DNA of 59,221 nt from WRKB01 sp031551145 (lineage in GTDB: Bacteria; Desulfobacterota; Desulfovibrionia; Desulfovibrionales; Desulfovibrionaceae): the NCBI GenBank assembly GCA_031551145.1, contig JAVBNZ010000010.1, positions 1 to 59,221 on the forward strand, written 5' to 3'. The first letter of the stretch is position 1. Each line of letters starts with the position of its first letter. This document shows positions 26,487 through 35,367 of this stretch, piece after piece. Below the pieces are notes generated by a model. It was not told where the DNA came from, searched no databases, and saw only the letters and a list, made by a program, of their open reading frames with translations. Both the position numbers and the translations under genes were made by a program.

Positions 26487-27034
26487 GCCGCACCCCCTGC
26501 CGCCGCCTGCACATTCTCCCAGCCGAGATCAAAGGCTTCGGTGTTTTTCGCCAGAATCTTCGCGGGGAACGTATCGGCCAGAGCCTTTTTGCAGGCATCG
26601 GGCGTCACCCAGCCCGTGGCTTTCGCCAGAGCGCCGAACATGATGACGTTGGCGACCACGCGCATGCCCAGCTTGTCTTCGGCCAGGGACGTGGCGGGGA
26701 TTTTCCACACTTTCGAGAAGCGCGCCGGAATTTTTTCAATCAGCGTGTCGTCAACGAGCAATATTCCCTGATCGGGCAGGCTTTCGCCATAAGTGTTGAG
26801 AGCCGGTTGTGACATGACGGTCATGCAGTCCAGGGCGAGCGGCTTGATGTAGTCGATTTCACTGTCGCTGAAAACAACGTCCGTCTTGCAGGCGCCGCCC
26901 CGGGCTTCCGGCCCGTAACTCTGCGTCTGCGCCACGGCGGCTTCCCCGTACTGTCCGAGCGCCTTGGCCAGCAGCACGCCGATGGTGATCACGCCCTGCC
27001 CTCCGAAGCCGGCTATGCGGATTTCCCTGCGCAT
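26483..27034 (-). CDS. korC: 2-oxoacid:ferredoxin oxidoreductase gamma subunit
   Basis: 183 residues. It begins MRREIRIAGFGGQGVITIG, the conserved gamma-subunit start, followed by SYGPEARGGACKTDVVFSD. This subunit helps bind CoA in four-subunit 2-oxoacid oxidoreductases. The ATG at 27034 overlaps the korD stop (ATGA) and its end overlaps the start of sucC (ATGA). The gene order korA-korB-korD-korC followed by sucCD supports 2-oxoglutarate as substrate. Confidence 0.92.
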   Translation of the reverse strand: MRREIRIAGFGGQGVITIGVLLAKALGQYGEAAVAQTQSYGPEARGGACKTDVVFSDSEIDYIKPLALDCMTVMSQPALNTYGESLPDQGILLVDDTLIEKIPARFSKVWKIPATSLAEDKLGMRVVANVIMFGALAKATGWVTPDACKKALADTFPAKILAKNTEAFDLGWENVQAAAGGAA

Positions 27035-27240
27035 CACTTTTTCTCCTTTTCCACTGTTATCGCCATCTCGGGGCAGGTGATCCCGCAGTTCAGGCAGCCG
27101 ACGCAGGATTTTTCGTCCCAGTCGGGCGCGATGTAGCCCTTGGCGTTGCGCGCGCTCCCCGCTGTCAGCGCATTGCCGGTGCACACGGCGATGCACAGGT
27201 TGCAGCCCTTGCAATACACGGTGTCGATACTGAATTTCAT
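27034..27240 (-). CDS. korD: 2-oxoacid:ferredoxin oxidoreductase delta (ferredoxin-like) subunit
   Basis: 68 residues with two [4Fe-4S] motifs: CKGCNLCIAVC (about residue 10) and CVGCLNCGITCP (about residue 46). It carries electrons from the thiamine-diphosphate centre to external ferredoxin. GGAAAAC precedes the ATG at 27240. It lies 31 nt after korB and overlaps korC by 4 nt. Confidence 0.93.
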   Translation of the reverse strand: MKFSIDTVYCKGCNLCIAVCTGNALTAGSARNAKGYIAPDWDEKSCVGCLNCGITCPEMAITVEKEKK

Positions 27241-27271
27241 GTTTTCCTCTACGTACGTTGCCGGTATGAAA

Positions 27272-28048
27272 TTATGCCGTTGCGGGGCGATAGGGTGCTT
27301 TGCCCGCGTCTTTGTGCAGCACGCCCACGCGGAACTGTCCGGGCTCGACGGGAGCGTCGGCCTTGATGACCGCGCGGCGTTTGAGCTCGTTGAAGATGAA
27401 GCTCGGCGTTCCGTTGCCGAAGATGTTGCGGCCCGCCTGAGTGGGGCACTGGGTCATGACTTCCAGGAAAGCAAAGCCTTTATGCTCCAGCGCCTGGGCA
27501 AAGGTTTTTTCAAGGCGGCGCGGATGGGCGGCTGTTTCACGGGCCACAAAGCCGGCTCCGGCGCCCGTAACCAGGGCGGCGGCGTCGAAAGGAGACTCGT
27601 TGTTGCCGTAGGGCGCGGTTTTCGTCCGGCTGCCTTCAGGGGTGGTGGGCGAGCTCTGGCCGCCGGTCATGCCGTAAATGTAGTTGTTGACCATGACCAC
27701 GGTGATGTCGAGGTTGCGGCGGGCCGCATGGATGAGATGGTTGCCGCCTATGCCCATGCAGTCGCCGTCGCCGGTGAAGACCACCACCTTTTTGTCGGGC
27801 ATGGCCAGCTTGAGGCCGGTGGCCACGGCCACGGCCCGGCCGTGCAGGGTATGGAGCACGTCGGCGTTGATCATCACGGGAATCCAGGCCGAACAGCCTA
27901 TGCCCGAAACAAAGGCGAAGGAGTCCGTGCCGCCCGTTTTGTCCAGCACGCGTATGACGGCGCTCAATATGGTTCCGTCGCCGCAACCGGGGCAGAAGAT
28001 GGTGGGCAGGGCGGTTTTGCGCAGATATTTTTCTCCGAGCGGGTGCAT
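27272..28048 (-). CDS. korB: 2-oxoacid:ferredoxin oxidoreductase beta subunit
   Basis: 258 residues, the thiamine diphosphate-binding chain. TIFCPGCGDGTILSAVIR near the N-terminus and the cofactor motif FTGDGDCMGIGGNHLIHAARRN (about residues 85-107) are diagnostic; the GDGD...N pattern binds Mg-ThDP. The C-terminal part includes TQCPTQAGRN. The ATG at 28048 starts 1 nt after korA stops; an in-frame extension to 28069 is less likely. It acts with KorA on 2-oxoglutarate in the cytoplasm. Confidence 0.94.
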   Translation of the reverse strand: MHPLGEKYLRKTALPTIFCPGCGDGTILSAVIRVLDKTGGTDSFAFVSGIGCSAWIPVMINADVLHTLHGRAVAVATGLKLAMPDKKVVVFTGDGDCMGIGGNHLIHAARRNLDITVVMVNNYIYGMTGGQSSPTTPEGSRTKTAPYGNNESPFDAAALVTGAGAGFVARETAAHPRRLEKTFAQALEHKGFAFLEVMTQCPTQAGRNIFGNGTPSFIFNELKRRAVIKADAPVEPGQFRVGVLHKDAGKAPYRPATA

Positions 28049-28049
28049 G

Positions 28050-29174
28050 TCAGTTCCCCTCCAGGGCATGGAAGATTTCAGCAGGTGTGTGCAGTTCTCC
28101 GCCGATCTTGGGCAGGCTGACCGTGGGCCGGCCGGAAGCCAGCTTCACGTCCCGCCACATGCGGCCCATGCTCATTTCCGGCACGAAAAACGTCCGGTTT
28201 TCACGCGCAAGGGAAGCAAAGAGCGCGTCGGGGAAGGGGAAAAGCGTGCGCAGGCGCACCATGCCGACCTTGAGGCCGGCGGCGCGGGCGTCGCGCTGGG
28301 CGCGCAGGGCCGTTCTGGCCACGCTGCCGTAGGCGACGAGGATTTTGTCGGCGTCTTCAACGTCGTAGAGTTCGTAGTCGGAGATGTCTTCGACGTTGTT
28401 GCGGATTTTTGCGCAGATATTGTTCAGGCACAGGGCGGAGGCAACAGGGTCGTGGCCTTTGCGGGTGCCCATGCCGTCGTGCAGCTGCCCGTCCACAAGA
28501 ATGTTGTGCCCTTCGCCGAAGAACGCCCGATAGGGAACGCCCCGATTGGCGGCCACGGGTTCATGCGGCTTGTAGTTCCACCCCTTGGGGGGCTTTGCCC
28601 GCGAAGTCGTGTCCGGCTTGTCGGGCAGGGCCACGCTTTCGCGCGTGTGGCCGACGATTTCGTCGGAAAGCACGATAACCGGCGTGGCATAACGTTCGGC
28701 CAGGGCAAAGGCCCGTATGGTCAGATCAAGCGCTTCCTGAGCCGAAGAGGGCGCGAGCACGATGATCTCATAGTCGCCGTGGCTGCCGTAGCGCGCCTGA
28801 TACACGTCCTGCTGCGAGGAGAGCGTGGGCTGCCCGGTGCTGGGGCCGCCGCGCATGACGTTGACGATGACTCCCGGCGTCTGGGTGACGGCCATGTAGC
28901 CTATGCCTTCCTGCATCAGCGAAAAGCCGGGGCCGGAGGTGGCGGTCATGGCCTTCATGCCTCCCCAGCTCGCTCCGACGAGCGCGTTGACGGAAGCCAG
29001 TTCGTCTTCCATCTGGATGTACACTCCGCCTTCCTGCGGCATGCGCGCGGCGGAGACCTCCGCCAGCTCGCTGGCGGGCGTGATGGGGTAACCCGCAAAG
29101 AAGCGGCAACCGGCCAGCAGCGCCCCTTCAATACAGGCTTCATTGCCCTGCATCATTCTGACGTTTTTACTCAT
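28050..29174 (-). CDS. korA: 2-oxoacid:ferredoxin oxidoreductase alpha subunit
   Basis: 374 residues. It contains the KorA mark GCRFFAGYPITPASELAE (about residue 22), then SVNALVGASWGGMKAMTATS and GPGFSLMQEGIGYMA, and the CoA-site region VIVNVMRGGPSTGQPT. There is no fused gamma domain, so this is the four-subunit type. The enzyme oxidises 2-oxoglutarate plus CoA to succinyl-CoA and CO2, reducing ferredoxin. It lies 97 nt after gdhA, which would supply 2-oxoglutarate. A decayed piece of a similar gene lies at 35140-35253. Confidence 0.95.
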   Translation of the reverse strand: MSKNVRMMQGNEACIEGALLAGCRFFAGYPITPASELAEVSAARMPQEGGVYIQMEDELASVNALVGASWGGMKAMTATSGPGFSLMQEGIGYMAVTQTPGVIVNVMRGGPSTGQPTLSSQQDVYQARYGSHGDYEIIVLAPSSAQEALDLTIRAFALAERYATPVIVLSDEIVGHTRESVALPDKPDTTSRAKPPKGWNYKPHEPVAANRGVPYRAFFGEGHNILVDGQLHDGMGTRKGHDPVASALCLNNICAKIRNNVEDISDYELYDVEDADKILVAYGSVARTALRAQRDARAAGLKVGMVRLRTLFPFPDALFASLARENRTFFVPEMSMGRMWRDVKLASGRPTVSLPKIGGELHTPAEIFHALEGN

Positions 29175-29270
29175 TTTTCTCGTCCTGTTTGTTCATTCCG
29201 TAAAGAGGCCGGAGCACCGTCACCGTGTTCAGGCGCCCCGGTCGGGCCATGCCGTGCGGCGCTGTGCGGC

Positions 29271-30521
29271 TTATCTGATCCAGCCGCGCAGCCGCATTGC
29301 GGTAACGACTTTGTCGAGAGAGGCGATCCAGGCTGCCGCGCGCAGACCGATTTTGCGTTCCTCGGCCCGGGCGTAAACTTCTTCGGCGCTTCTCTGCAAA
29401 ATCACGCACATCTTCGAAAGCGCTTCTTCTTCCGTCCAATAGTAATGATAAAGATCCTGCACCAGTTCAAAATACGCGACCACGGCGCCGCCGGCGTTGG
29501 CGACTATGTCGGGCACGACGCAGATGCCCGCGTCGTGCAGAATTTTTTCCGCTTCCGGGGTCGTGGGGCCGTTGGCGCCCTCCACGACCCAACGCGCCCT
29601 GACGCGCCCGGCGTTGTCCTCGGTGATCTGGCTCTGCAACGCGCAGGGGGCCAGAATGTCGCAATCCAGTTCCAGCAGTTCGCTGTTGCTCAGCGCGTCG
29701 CAGCCGGGCAGCTCTTTCAGATTGCCCCGCTCCCGCGTGTGGGCCGCGGCCTGCTCCACGTTGATTCCCCGGGCGTTGAAAACCCCGCCGTACACGTCGG
29801 ACAGCGCAACGATGCGCGCGCCCTTTTTCGTGAAAAAGTCAGCCGCGTGCGTGCCCAGGTTGCCGAAGCCCTGGATGGCGACGCGCTTGCCTTCCAGGCT
29901 TTCGCCCTGCAGCTGCAGCATTTTTTCCGTGACATACACCAACCCCCACCCGGTGGCGCGGTTGCGCCCCTGTGAGCCGCCGAGCAGCGGCGGCTTGCCG
30001 GCGAAGGCGGCCGGTTCGCGGTGCTGCGATATATTTTCGTACTCGTCCAGAAACCAGGCCATCACCTGCGGGGGGGTGCCCACGTCGGGGCCGGGTATGT
30101 CGAGTTTGGGGCCGAGCATGGGGTAGACGGCGCGGATGTAGGCGCGGCACAGGCGTTCGAGCTCGTTTGCCGAAAGAGCGGCGGGATCGACGGCGATGCC
30201 GCCCTTGGCTCCCCCGGCCGGGAGGCCGGCCAGCGAATTCTTGATGGTCATCCAGAAGGCGAGAGCCTTGACGTCGTCCAGCGTTTCCTCGGGATGAAAG
30301 CGCGTGCCGCCCTTGACCGGCCCGAGCGCATAGTTGTGCTGCACGCGAAAGCCGGTGAAAAAGCGTAAGGATCCGTCATCCATGCGTACGGGAAGCTCCA
30401 CGACGAGGGCGCGTTGCGGAGCGCGCAGAAAGCCCAAAACTTCGTCGTTCAGGTTCATGAGAGCCGCGACGTGATCCAGGCTTTTCATGGCGGTGTCGAG
30501 GGCGGCTGCTTTTTTGCTCAT
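29271..30521 (-). CDS. gdhA: Glutamate dehydrogenase
   Basis: 416 residues. Glu/Leu/Phe/Val dehydrogenase: reversible oxidative deamination of glutamate to 2-oxoglutarate. The substrate-side motif is GGAKGGIAVDP with the catalytic Lys, and PGPDVGTPPQVMAW follows. The Rossmann stretch is AIQGFGNLGTHAADFF with an Asp (ALSD) at the end of the second strand, which usually favours NAD over NADP. The ATG at 30521 is preferred over a much longer low-complexity extension. It lies 34 nt after murI and directly before korA, giving a logical glutamate-to-succinyl-CoA order. Confidence 0.95.
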   Translation of the reverse strand: MSKKAAALDTAMKSLDHVAALMNLNDEVLGFLRAPQRALVVELPVRMDDGSLRFFTGFRVQHNYALGPVKGGTRFHPEETLDDVKALAFWMTIKNSLAGLPAGGAKGGIAVDPAALSANELERLCRAYIRAVYPMLGPKLDIPGPDVGTPPQVMAWFLDEYENISQHREPAAFAGKPPLLGGSQGRNRATGWGLVYVTEKMLQLQGESLEGKRVAIQGFGNLGTHAADFFTKKGARIVALSDVYGGVFNARGINVEQAAAHTRERGNLKELPGCDALSNSELLELDCDILAPCALQSQITEDNAGRVRARWVVEGANGPTTPEAEKILHDAGICVVPDIVANAGGAVVAYFELVQDLYHYYWTEEEALSKMCVILQRSAEEVYARAEERKIGLRAAAWIASLDKVVTAMRLRGWIR

Positions 30522-30555
30522 GTCGTCAACTCCGATTCCGTGTAGTGGGTGGAAC

Positions 30556-31392
30556 TCATTTGTGTCTGAACGATTGTATTTCGCATTCCCGCGGGTTTTC
30601 CCGCATGAATACGGAAATGCCCTTTGCCAGCTGTTCTTTGTCGGCGCTCGAAAAATACCGCACATCCGGCCTGCCCGCGTTGGTTGCCGCATTCAGCATG
30701 CCGTGCGTTTCCAGATGGTTTTTGACCGTATCCGCCGTCCTGTACGCAGGATCGACAATGGTTGTATCCGGAAGAAGTTTTTGAAAAGCCTCCATAAGAA
30801 GAGGAAAGTGCGTGCATCCGAGAACGAGTGTATCCGGAACGTCCTTCTTTCCGGCCGAAAAAACGTCTTTGAGATAATACGCGACAATGCGTTCCACGAG
30901 ATCCGCATCCGTCAGCACCGCTTCCGCGACATGCGAAAGCAGCGGACAGGGTATGCCCGATACCCGCGCTTCGGGGCGCAGGGCATGGATGGCCCTTGTG
31001 TACGAGGCGCTGCGTATGGTGCCTTCCGTGCCGATGACCGCGATGTGCCCGTTGCGGCTCGCCTCGCAGGCCGCCGCGGCACCGGGCTCTATGACGCCGA
31101 TGACGGGCACGGCGGGAAATTTCGTCCGCAAATCCGCCGATGATGCGGCATCCGCCGTATTGCAGGCCACGACGATGAGCTTGGCGCCCATGCGCAGAAA
31201 TTGCGAAACGATATCGCTGCAAATCTTCGAAACCGCGTGCGGCGGCTTCGTGCCGTACGGGATGTTCTCCAGATCGGCGAGATAGCGGAATTGTTCGCCG
31301 GGCAGCTTTTCCCTCAATACCCTGAGGACGGACAACCCTCCGATTCCCGCATCAAACACGCTTATGGGAAGTTGATTCAGCGGCGACGCCAC
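30556..31392 (-). CDS. murI: Glutamate racemase
   Basis: 278 residues. Cofactor-independent interconversion of L- and D-glutamate by two cysteines, seen here in VACNTADAAS (about residue 76) and LGCTHFPLLME (about residue 190). The N-terminal ISVFDAGIGGLSVLR is the usual family start. The start codon is GTG at 31392, with AAGGAGG about 9 nt upstream. It normally serves peptidoglycan synthesis. Here it sits between a TRAP-TAXI transporter and gdhA, so it may also feed imported D-glutamate into catabolism; that is inference. Confidence 0.95.
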   Translation of the reverse strand: MASPLNQLPISVFDAGIGGLSVLRVLREKLPGEQFRYLADLENIPYGTKPPHAVSKICSDIVSQFLRMGAKLIVVACNTADAASSADLRTKFPAVPVIGVIEPGAAAACEASRNGHIAVIGTEGTIRSASYTRAIHALRPEARVSGIPCPLLSHVAEAVLTDADLVERIVAYYLKDVFSAGKKDVPDTLVLGCTHFPLLMEAFQKLLPDTTIVDPAYRTADTVKNHLETHGMLNAATNAGRPDVRYFSSADKEQLAKGISVFMRENPRECEIQSFRHK

Positions 31393-31423
31393 GCTTGTGT
31401 CCTCCTTGGTACGCCTGCTGTAC

Positions 31424-31458
31424 GCGGGGCGGTGCGCCCTTGCAGTGCACCGCCCCGC
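31424..31458. other. 12-bp perfect hairpin between TAXI gene and murI
   Basis: GCGGGGCGGTGC (31424-31435) pairs perfectly with GCACCGCCCCGC (31447-31458), 11-nt loop. There is no T-run on either side. In the minus-strand mRNA it lies 30 nt after the binding-protein stop and upstream of the murI ribosome site, a position typical of 3' stabilisers that raise binding-protein mRNA. Confidence 0.6.
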
Positions 31459-31487
31459 CGTTGTTCGTGTGTCCGCGTTTTCCGGAC

Positions 31488-32435
31488 TTATTTGATGATG
31501 CCTTTTTCCTTGTAGTACTTCTCGGCGCCCGGATGCAGAGGCAGGGTGCAGGATTCCAGCGCCTTGCCCAGGCTGATTTCCTTGCCCTTGTTATGCCCCG
31601 CCGCAATGGCCGGGAGGTTTTCAAATATGCCCTTCGTAACCCTGTAGATGGTGTCGGCGGGCATCTGGTCGTGCGTCATGAGCATGGCCTTCACGCCCAG
31701 GGTATGCACGTCCTGGGTCTGGCCCTTGTAGGTGCCGGCCGGAATGACGGTCTTGAAATAATACGGGAATTTGGCAATGATATCATCGGCCACTTTGCCG
31801 GTGATGGGCAGATAATCCACTTCCTGGTTCGTGGTTATGTCCAGCATAATGGGATGCGGATACGGGAAGGTGAAGATGAAACCGTCGATCTGCCTGTCCT
31901 TGAACATGTCGGCGCTTTCGCCGTAGGGCAGGAAGATCGGCTCGATGTTGGAATAGCTGAGGCCGTAGAAGGGGAAAATCTGGCGGCAGTTCGCTTCGTT
32001 GCCGCTGCCGCGCGCGCCGAGGGAAATTTTCTGCCCTTTGAAGTCCTTGATGTCCTTGATGTTCGTTCCCTTGCGCACGACAACATGGAGCACTTCCTGG
32101 TGCGTGCAGCCGATGGCCCGCAGGTTCGTGAATTTCGTCTTGTACGGTTCGATGGCGTTAAACGCCGCGTAGGCGAGATCGTTTTGGGTGAAGGCGATCT
32201 GCACTTCCCTGCTCTGGATGAGACGCAGGTTTTCGCCCGCTCCACCCGTGGCCTGCACCGTAATTTCGGCCACGCCCTTTTCCTTCAGCACCTGGGCTAT
32301 GGTGCCGCCCAGGGCGTAATAAATGCCGGTGGTTCCCGCCGTGGCCAGGTTCAGACGCGGAATATCGGCCGCGCCCGCGGTCTGGGCGAAGGCCAACGCG
32401 CACAGCGCCAGTACCGACGTAATCATCCGTTTCAT
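31488..32435 (-). CDS. TRAP transporter binding protein, TAXI family
   Basis: 315 residues with a signal peptide (MKRMITSVLALCALAFAQTAGA). The mature start RLNLATAGTTGIYYALGGTIAQVL is typical of TAXI proteins, periplasmic receptors for carboxylates that include glutamate-binding members. A ligand-site segment QIAFTQNDLAYAAF follows (about residue 78). The ATG at 32435 has AAGGAG upstream. It pairs with the fused permease gene 49 nt upstream and is followed by murI and gdhA, which makes glutamate a reasonable ligand guess. Confidence 0.92.
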   Translation of the reverse strand: MKRMITSVLALCALAFAQTAGAADIPRLNLATAGTTGIYYALGGTIAQVLKEKGVAEITVQATGGAGENLRLIQSREVQIAFTQNDLAYAAFNAIEPYKTKFTNLRAIGCTHQEVLHVVVRKGTNIKDIKDFKGQKISLGARGSGNEANCRQIFPFYGLSYSNIEPIFLPYGESADMFKDRQIDGFIFTFPYPHPIMLDITTNQEVDYLPITGKVADDIIAKFPYYFKTVIPAGTYKGQTQDVHTLGVKAMLMTHDQMPADTIYRVTKGIFENLPAIAAGHNKGKEISLGKALESCTLPLHPGAEKYYKEKGIIK

Positions 32436-32484
32436 GGCTTTCTCCTTGGGTGTTGCAGGTTTCAAAAAAATTGCGCCGCTGATG

Positions 32485-34545
32485 TTAAAAACCGGCCTCG
32501 GCCGCCGGTTCGGGGCGGGACACAGCCCTTTTTTGGGTGAAATAGGTCAGCAAAATGATGGCCACGCCGAAAAGGTCCGTGTACAGCCCGGGCGTGATCA
32601 GCCCGCAGGCGGCCGTCAGCAGCAGAAGACGCTGCCACAGCGGAACGACCGTCAGCCAGTGTCCGACCGAGGCGACGCCCAACGCGAAAATGCCCACCAT
32701 GGCCGTGGCCGCGATCATGAGAAATTCGCCCAACCCGACGTCGATCATGAGCATGCCGGGGTTGTAGCAGAATATGTATGGTATGATGAAACCCGCCAAA
32801 GCCAGTTTGACCGAGATGAAGCCCGTTCTGTTCGGGTCGGCCCCGGAAATGCCCGCGGCAGCGTAGGCGCACAGGGCCACGGGCGGCGTCAGGTCGGCCA
32901 GGATGCCGAAATACATGACGAAAAGGTGCGCGGCCAGGGGGGGCACGCCGAAAGACTGAATGGCGGGCGCCGCGATGGTGGCCAGAATGATGTATTTTGC
33001 CGTGGTGGGCAGGCCCATGCCGAGAATGATGGAGGCGAACATCGTGAACAGCAGGGTCAGCGCGAAAATGCCGCTGGAAAGCGCCACGATGCCGTTGGCC
33101 AGTTTGAGCCCTATGCCCGTGAGCGTGACCACGCCGATGACTATGCCCGTGCAGGCGCAGGCGCAGGCCACCGACAGGGCGCCGCGTGCGCCGGATTCGA
33201 GCGCTTCCACGCATTCCACGAACGTTTTGCGTGTTGCCGCCATAAAGGCCGTAGACTGCGGGATGTTCGTCGCGCGTGCTCCCATATACGCTTTGATGTA
33301 CGTTGCCAGAGCGGCGATGGCGACCGTTGTGATGATGCAGACGAAAGCCGACATGAACGGCGTGTAGCCCGCCAGAAGCATGTACACGAGAGCGAAGATG
33401 GGGAGGAGCAGGTAACCGCCCTCGCGCAGCACCGGCCAGATGAGCGGCAGGCGTTCCTTGGGGATGGCCTTGAGTCCCATGCGTTTGGCTTCCAGGTGCA
33501 CCATACAGCCGACGGCCAGATAGTACAGAATCGCGGGTACGGCCGCGGCCTTGGCGATGTCGATGTAGGCCATGCCCAAAAACTGCGCCATGATGAACGC
33601 GGCCGCCCCCATGACCGGGGGCATGATCTGTCCGCCGGTTGAGGCCGCGGCTTCCACAGCGCCCGCAAAGGCCGGATTGTAGCCCACGCTCTTCATCAGG
33701 GGGATGGTGAAGGTGCCCGTGCTGACCGTATTGGCGACGGAGCTCCCTGAAATGGTGCCGAAAAAGCCGCTGGCCAGCACGGCCACCTTGGCCGGGCCGC
33801 CGGTGCGGTGTCCTGTGGCCGACAGCGCCAGATCGATGAAAAACCGCCCCAGGCCCGTGCGGTGCAAAAAGGCGCCGAACAGGATGAACAGAAAGACGAA
33901 GGTGGCGGAAACGCCGAGCGGCATGCCGAAAATGCCTTCGGTCGTCAGATACATGTGCGTGATCACGCGTTCGTTGCTGTAGCCCGCATGGCCGAGCATG
34001 CCCGGCAGCCAGGGGCCTATTTTTGTGTAGAGGAGAAAGACTATCGCCACCAGGGAAATGGCCGCGCCCACAATGCGCCGCGTGGCTTCCAGCACCAGGA
34101 CTATGGTGATGCCGCCGGCCACATAGTCCCATAGGAGGGGGGCGTCCGTATCCATGACAATCCGTTCATAATTGAACAGCATATACGCGCAGGCACACAG
34201 GCCGAGCAGGGCGAGCGCAATGTCCCACGGCGGCAGCTTGCTTCTGGCGGCGGGAGAAAGCGAAATGGGATAGAGCATGAAGACGAGAAAAAGCGTGAAG
34301 CCCAGATGCACGCCGCGCTGAATCTGAGGAGGAAACGCGCCGAAGCCCGCCGTATAGAGATGGAAAAGCGAAAAAGCGATGAAGACAAGTTTGATGAAGA
34401 ATCCCAAGTTGCCTTCAAAGGTTCTGAAGACGGATTCTTTATCATATTTCGCAAGTATTTCAGTTACATCAATCTTCGCGGATGTCGCTTCCGCAACGTC
34501 GGCATTGATCGTCTTTTCCGTAAAGCTCTGCGTTTTGTCGGGCAT
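32485..34545 (-). CDS. TRAP transporter fused 4TM/12TM permease
   Basis: 686 residues. The N-terminal part (about 1-200) is the small DctQ-like module and the rest the large DctM-like module, fused as in TAXI-associated TRAP systems. Marks: FFGTISGSSVANTVSTGTFTIPLMK, STGGQIMPPVMGAAAFIMA and LGMGLPTTAKYIILATI. About 16-18 membrane segments. The ATG at 34545 has AAGG upstream; the ATG at 34581 (GAGG upstream) is a possible alternative that adds 12 residues. It forms a unit with the TAXI protein. The homologous system at 51442-54386 lies on the other strand. Confidence 0.93.
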   Translation of the reverse strand: MPDKTQSFTEKTINADVAEATSAKIDVTEILAKYDKESVFRTFEGNLGFFIKLVFIAFSLFHLYTAGFGAFPPQIQRGVHLGFTLFLVFMLYPISLSPAARSKLPPWDIALALLGLCACAYMLFNYERIVMDTDAPLLWDYVAGGITIVLVLEATRRIVGAAISLVAIVFLLYTKIGPWLPGMLGHAGYSNERVITHMYLTTEGIFGMPLGVSATFVFLFILFGAFLHRTGLGRFFIDLALSATGHRTGGPAKVAVLASGFFGTISGSSVANTVSTGTFTIPLMKSVGYNPAFAGAVEAAASTGGQIMPPVMGAAAFIMAQFLGMAYIDIAKAAAVPAILYYLAVGCMVHLEAKRMGLKAIPKERLPLIWPVLREGGYLLLPIFALVYMLLAGYTPFMSAFVCIITTVAIAALATYIKAYMGARATNIPQSTAFMAATRKTFVECVEALESGARGALSVACACACTGIVIGVVTLTGIGLKLANGIVALSSGIFALTLLFTMFASIILGMGLPTTAKYIILATIAAPAIQSFGVPPLAAHLFVMYFGILADLTPPVALCAYAAAGISGADPNRTGFISVKLALAGFIIPYIFCYNPGMLMIDVGLGEFLMIAATAMVGIFALGVASVGHWLTVVPLWQRLLLLTAACGLITPGLYTDLFGVAIILLTYFTQKRAVSRPEPAAEAGF

Positions 34546-34655
34546 GTTGCCTTCTTTCCGTGCCGGATCGGGAGGTGCCATATGAGCCTCAATAGTAAAA
34601 AAGTTGCAATAAATTCTGAAAATACCGCGCCTGCATCGTCCGGATCGCGGGAGCG

Positions 34656-35027
34656 CTAAGGAGCGCGAGGGTCGTATTCAGCGACGGACAGCGTGGATGC
34701 GATGAAATCAGGCGTTGCGGGCATGCGTGAAGCATGGGGAGAAAAAAACGTCTCGACGTCACGAACAGACTTGTCTGCGACCTGAACGGTGGAACGGTGC
34801 GAAAAAAGCGGCCGGGTGTCTTCGGTAATAAACGAGATGGATTCTTTACCACCGATACATCGGGGCGCGGCGTGCATCACATCGGTGCTGCCCACGCTCA
34901 AGGCGGTAGCGACGTCGTTGCGGCCGGCGGCGGCAAATATCTCGGTGAACACCGGAGCAAGACAGACCGCGTTGAGGAGTATCGGCAGCAGGATGCCGCG
35001 TGCGTTCCTGACAAAAGCTTTTGTCAC
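34656..35027 (-). CDS. Small exported protein, paralogue of 38154-38582
   Basis: 123 residues from a GTG start. The N-terminal hydrophobic stretch GILLPILLNAVCLAPVFTEIF looks like a signal peptide. The C-terminal half shares KESISFI, then ASRMP-x2-PDFIA and the final Y-x-PRAP with the protein at 38154-38582, so the two are clear paralogues; this copy is shorter by two in-frame gaps. No good ribosome site is visible before the GTG, so it may be decaying. It lies just upstream of the TRAP permease in the same direction. I do not recognise the family; the product is probably periplasmic. Confidence 0.6.
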   Translation of the reverse strand: MTKAFVRNARGILLPILLNAVCLAPVFTEIFAAAGRNDVATALSVGSTDVMHAAPRCIGGKESISFITEDTRPLFSHRSTVQVADKSVRDVETFFSPHASRMPATPDFIASTLSVAEYDPRAP

Positions 35028-35139
35028 AATGTACCCCGCGTATTCGGATAGTGTCCAGAATTTTCCGCACTTTCAGCAGCAGCCAAGCGGCACAGTTTGG
35101 GTGCCGTAAGGGGAGGCGCGGCACAAAGAGGCCGGGGGG

Positions 35140-35253
35140 ACGACGGCGCAACTGATGCCTTCCTGCATCAGATCATGGCCGGTGCCGGAGGTGACGAACA
35201 TGGTTTTTGTCTCCTTGGGCCGCGCTGACGAGCGGGTTCATGGAAACGCTTTC
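35140..35253 (-). pseudogene. Decayed fragment of a 2-oxoacid oxidoreductase alpha subunit
   Basis: Minus-strand translation gives ESVSMNPLVSAAQGDKN, then after a one-base frame change MFVTSGTGHDLMQEGISC. The order matches KorA at 28050-29174, whose segment reads ELASVNALVGASWGG then TSGPGFSLMQEGIGY. At DNA level the 17 bases atgccttcctgcatcag are shared with the intact gene. Only about 38 codons survive, with a frameshift and no start or stop. It is best read as the remnant of a second kor/vor-type gene. Confidence 0.5.
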
Positions 35254-35367
35254 GTCTTACATCTGCAAAAATTCCGCCGGCCTTGGACATGCGCCGGGCC
35301 GCCGATTCGGCTGCTTTTCCGGCGGGGTGACAGAATGACCCGCAAGAAGCGGTAAAAAGAAAATACT

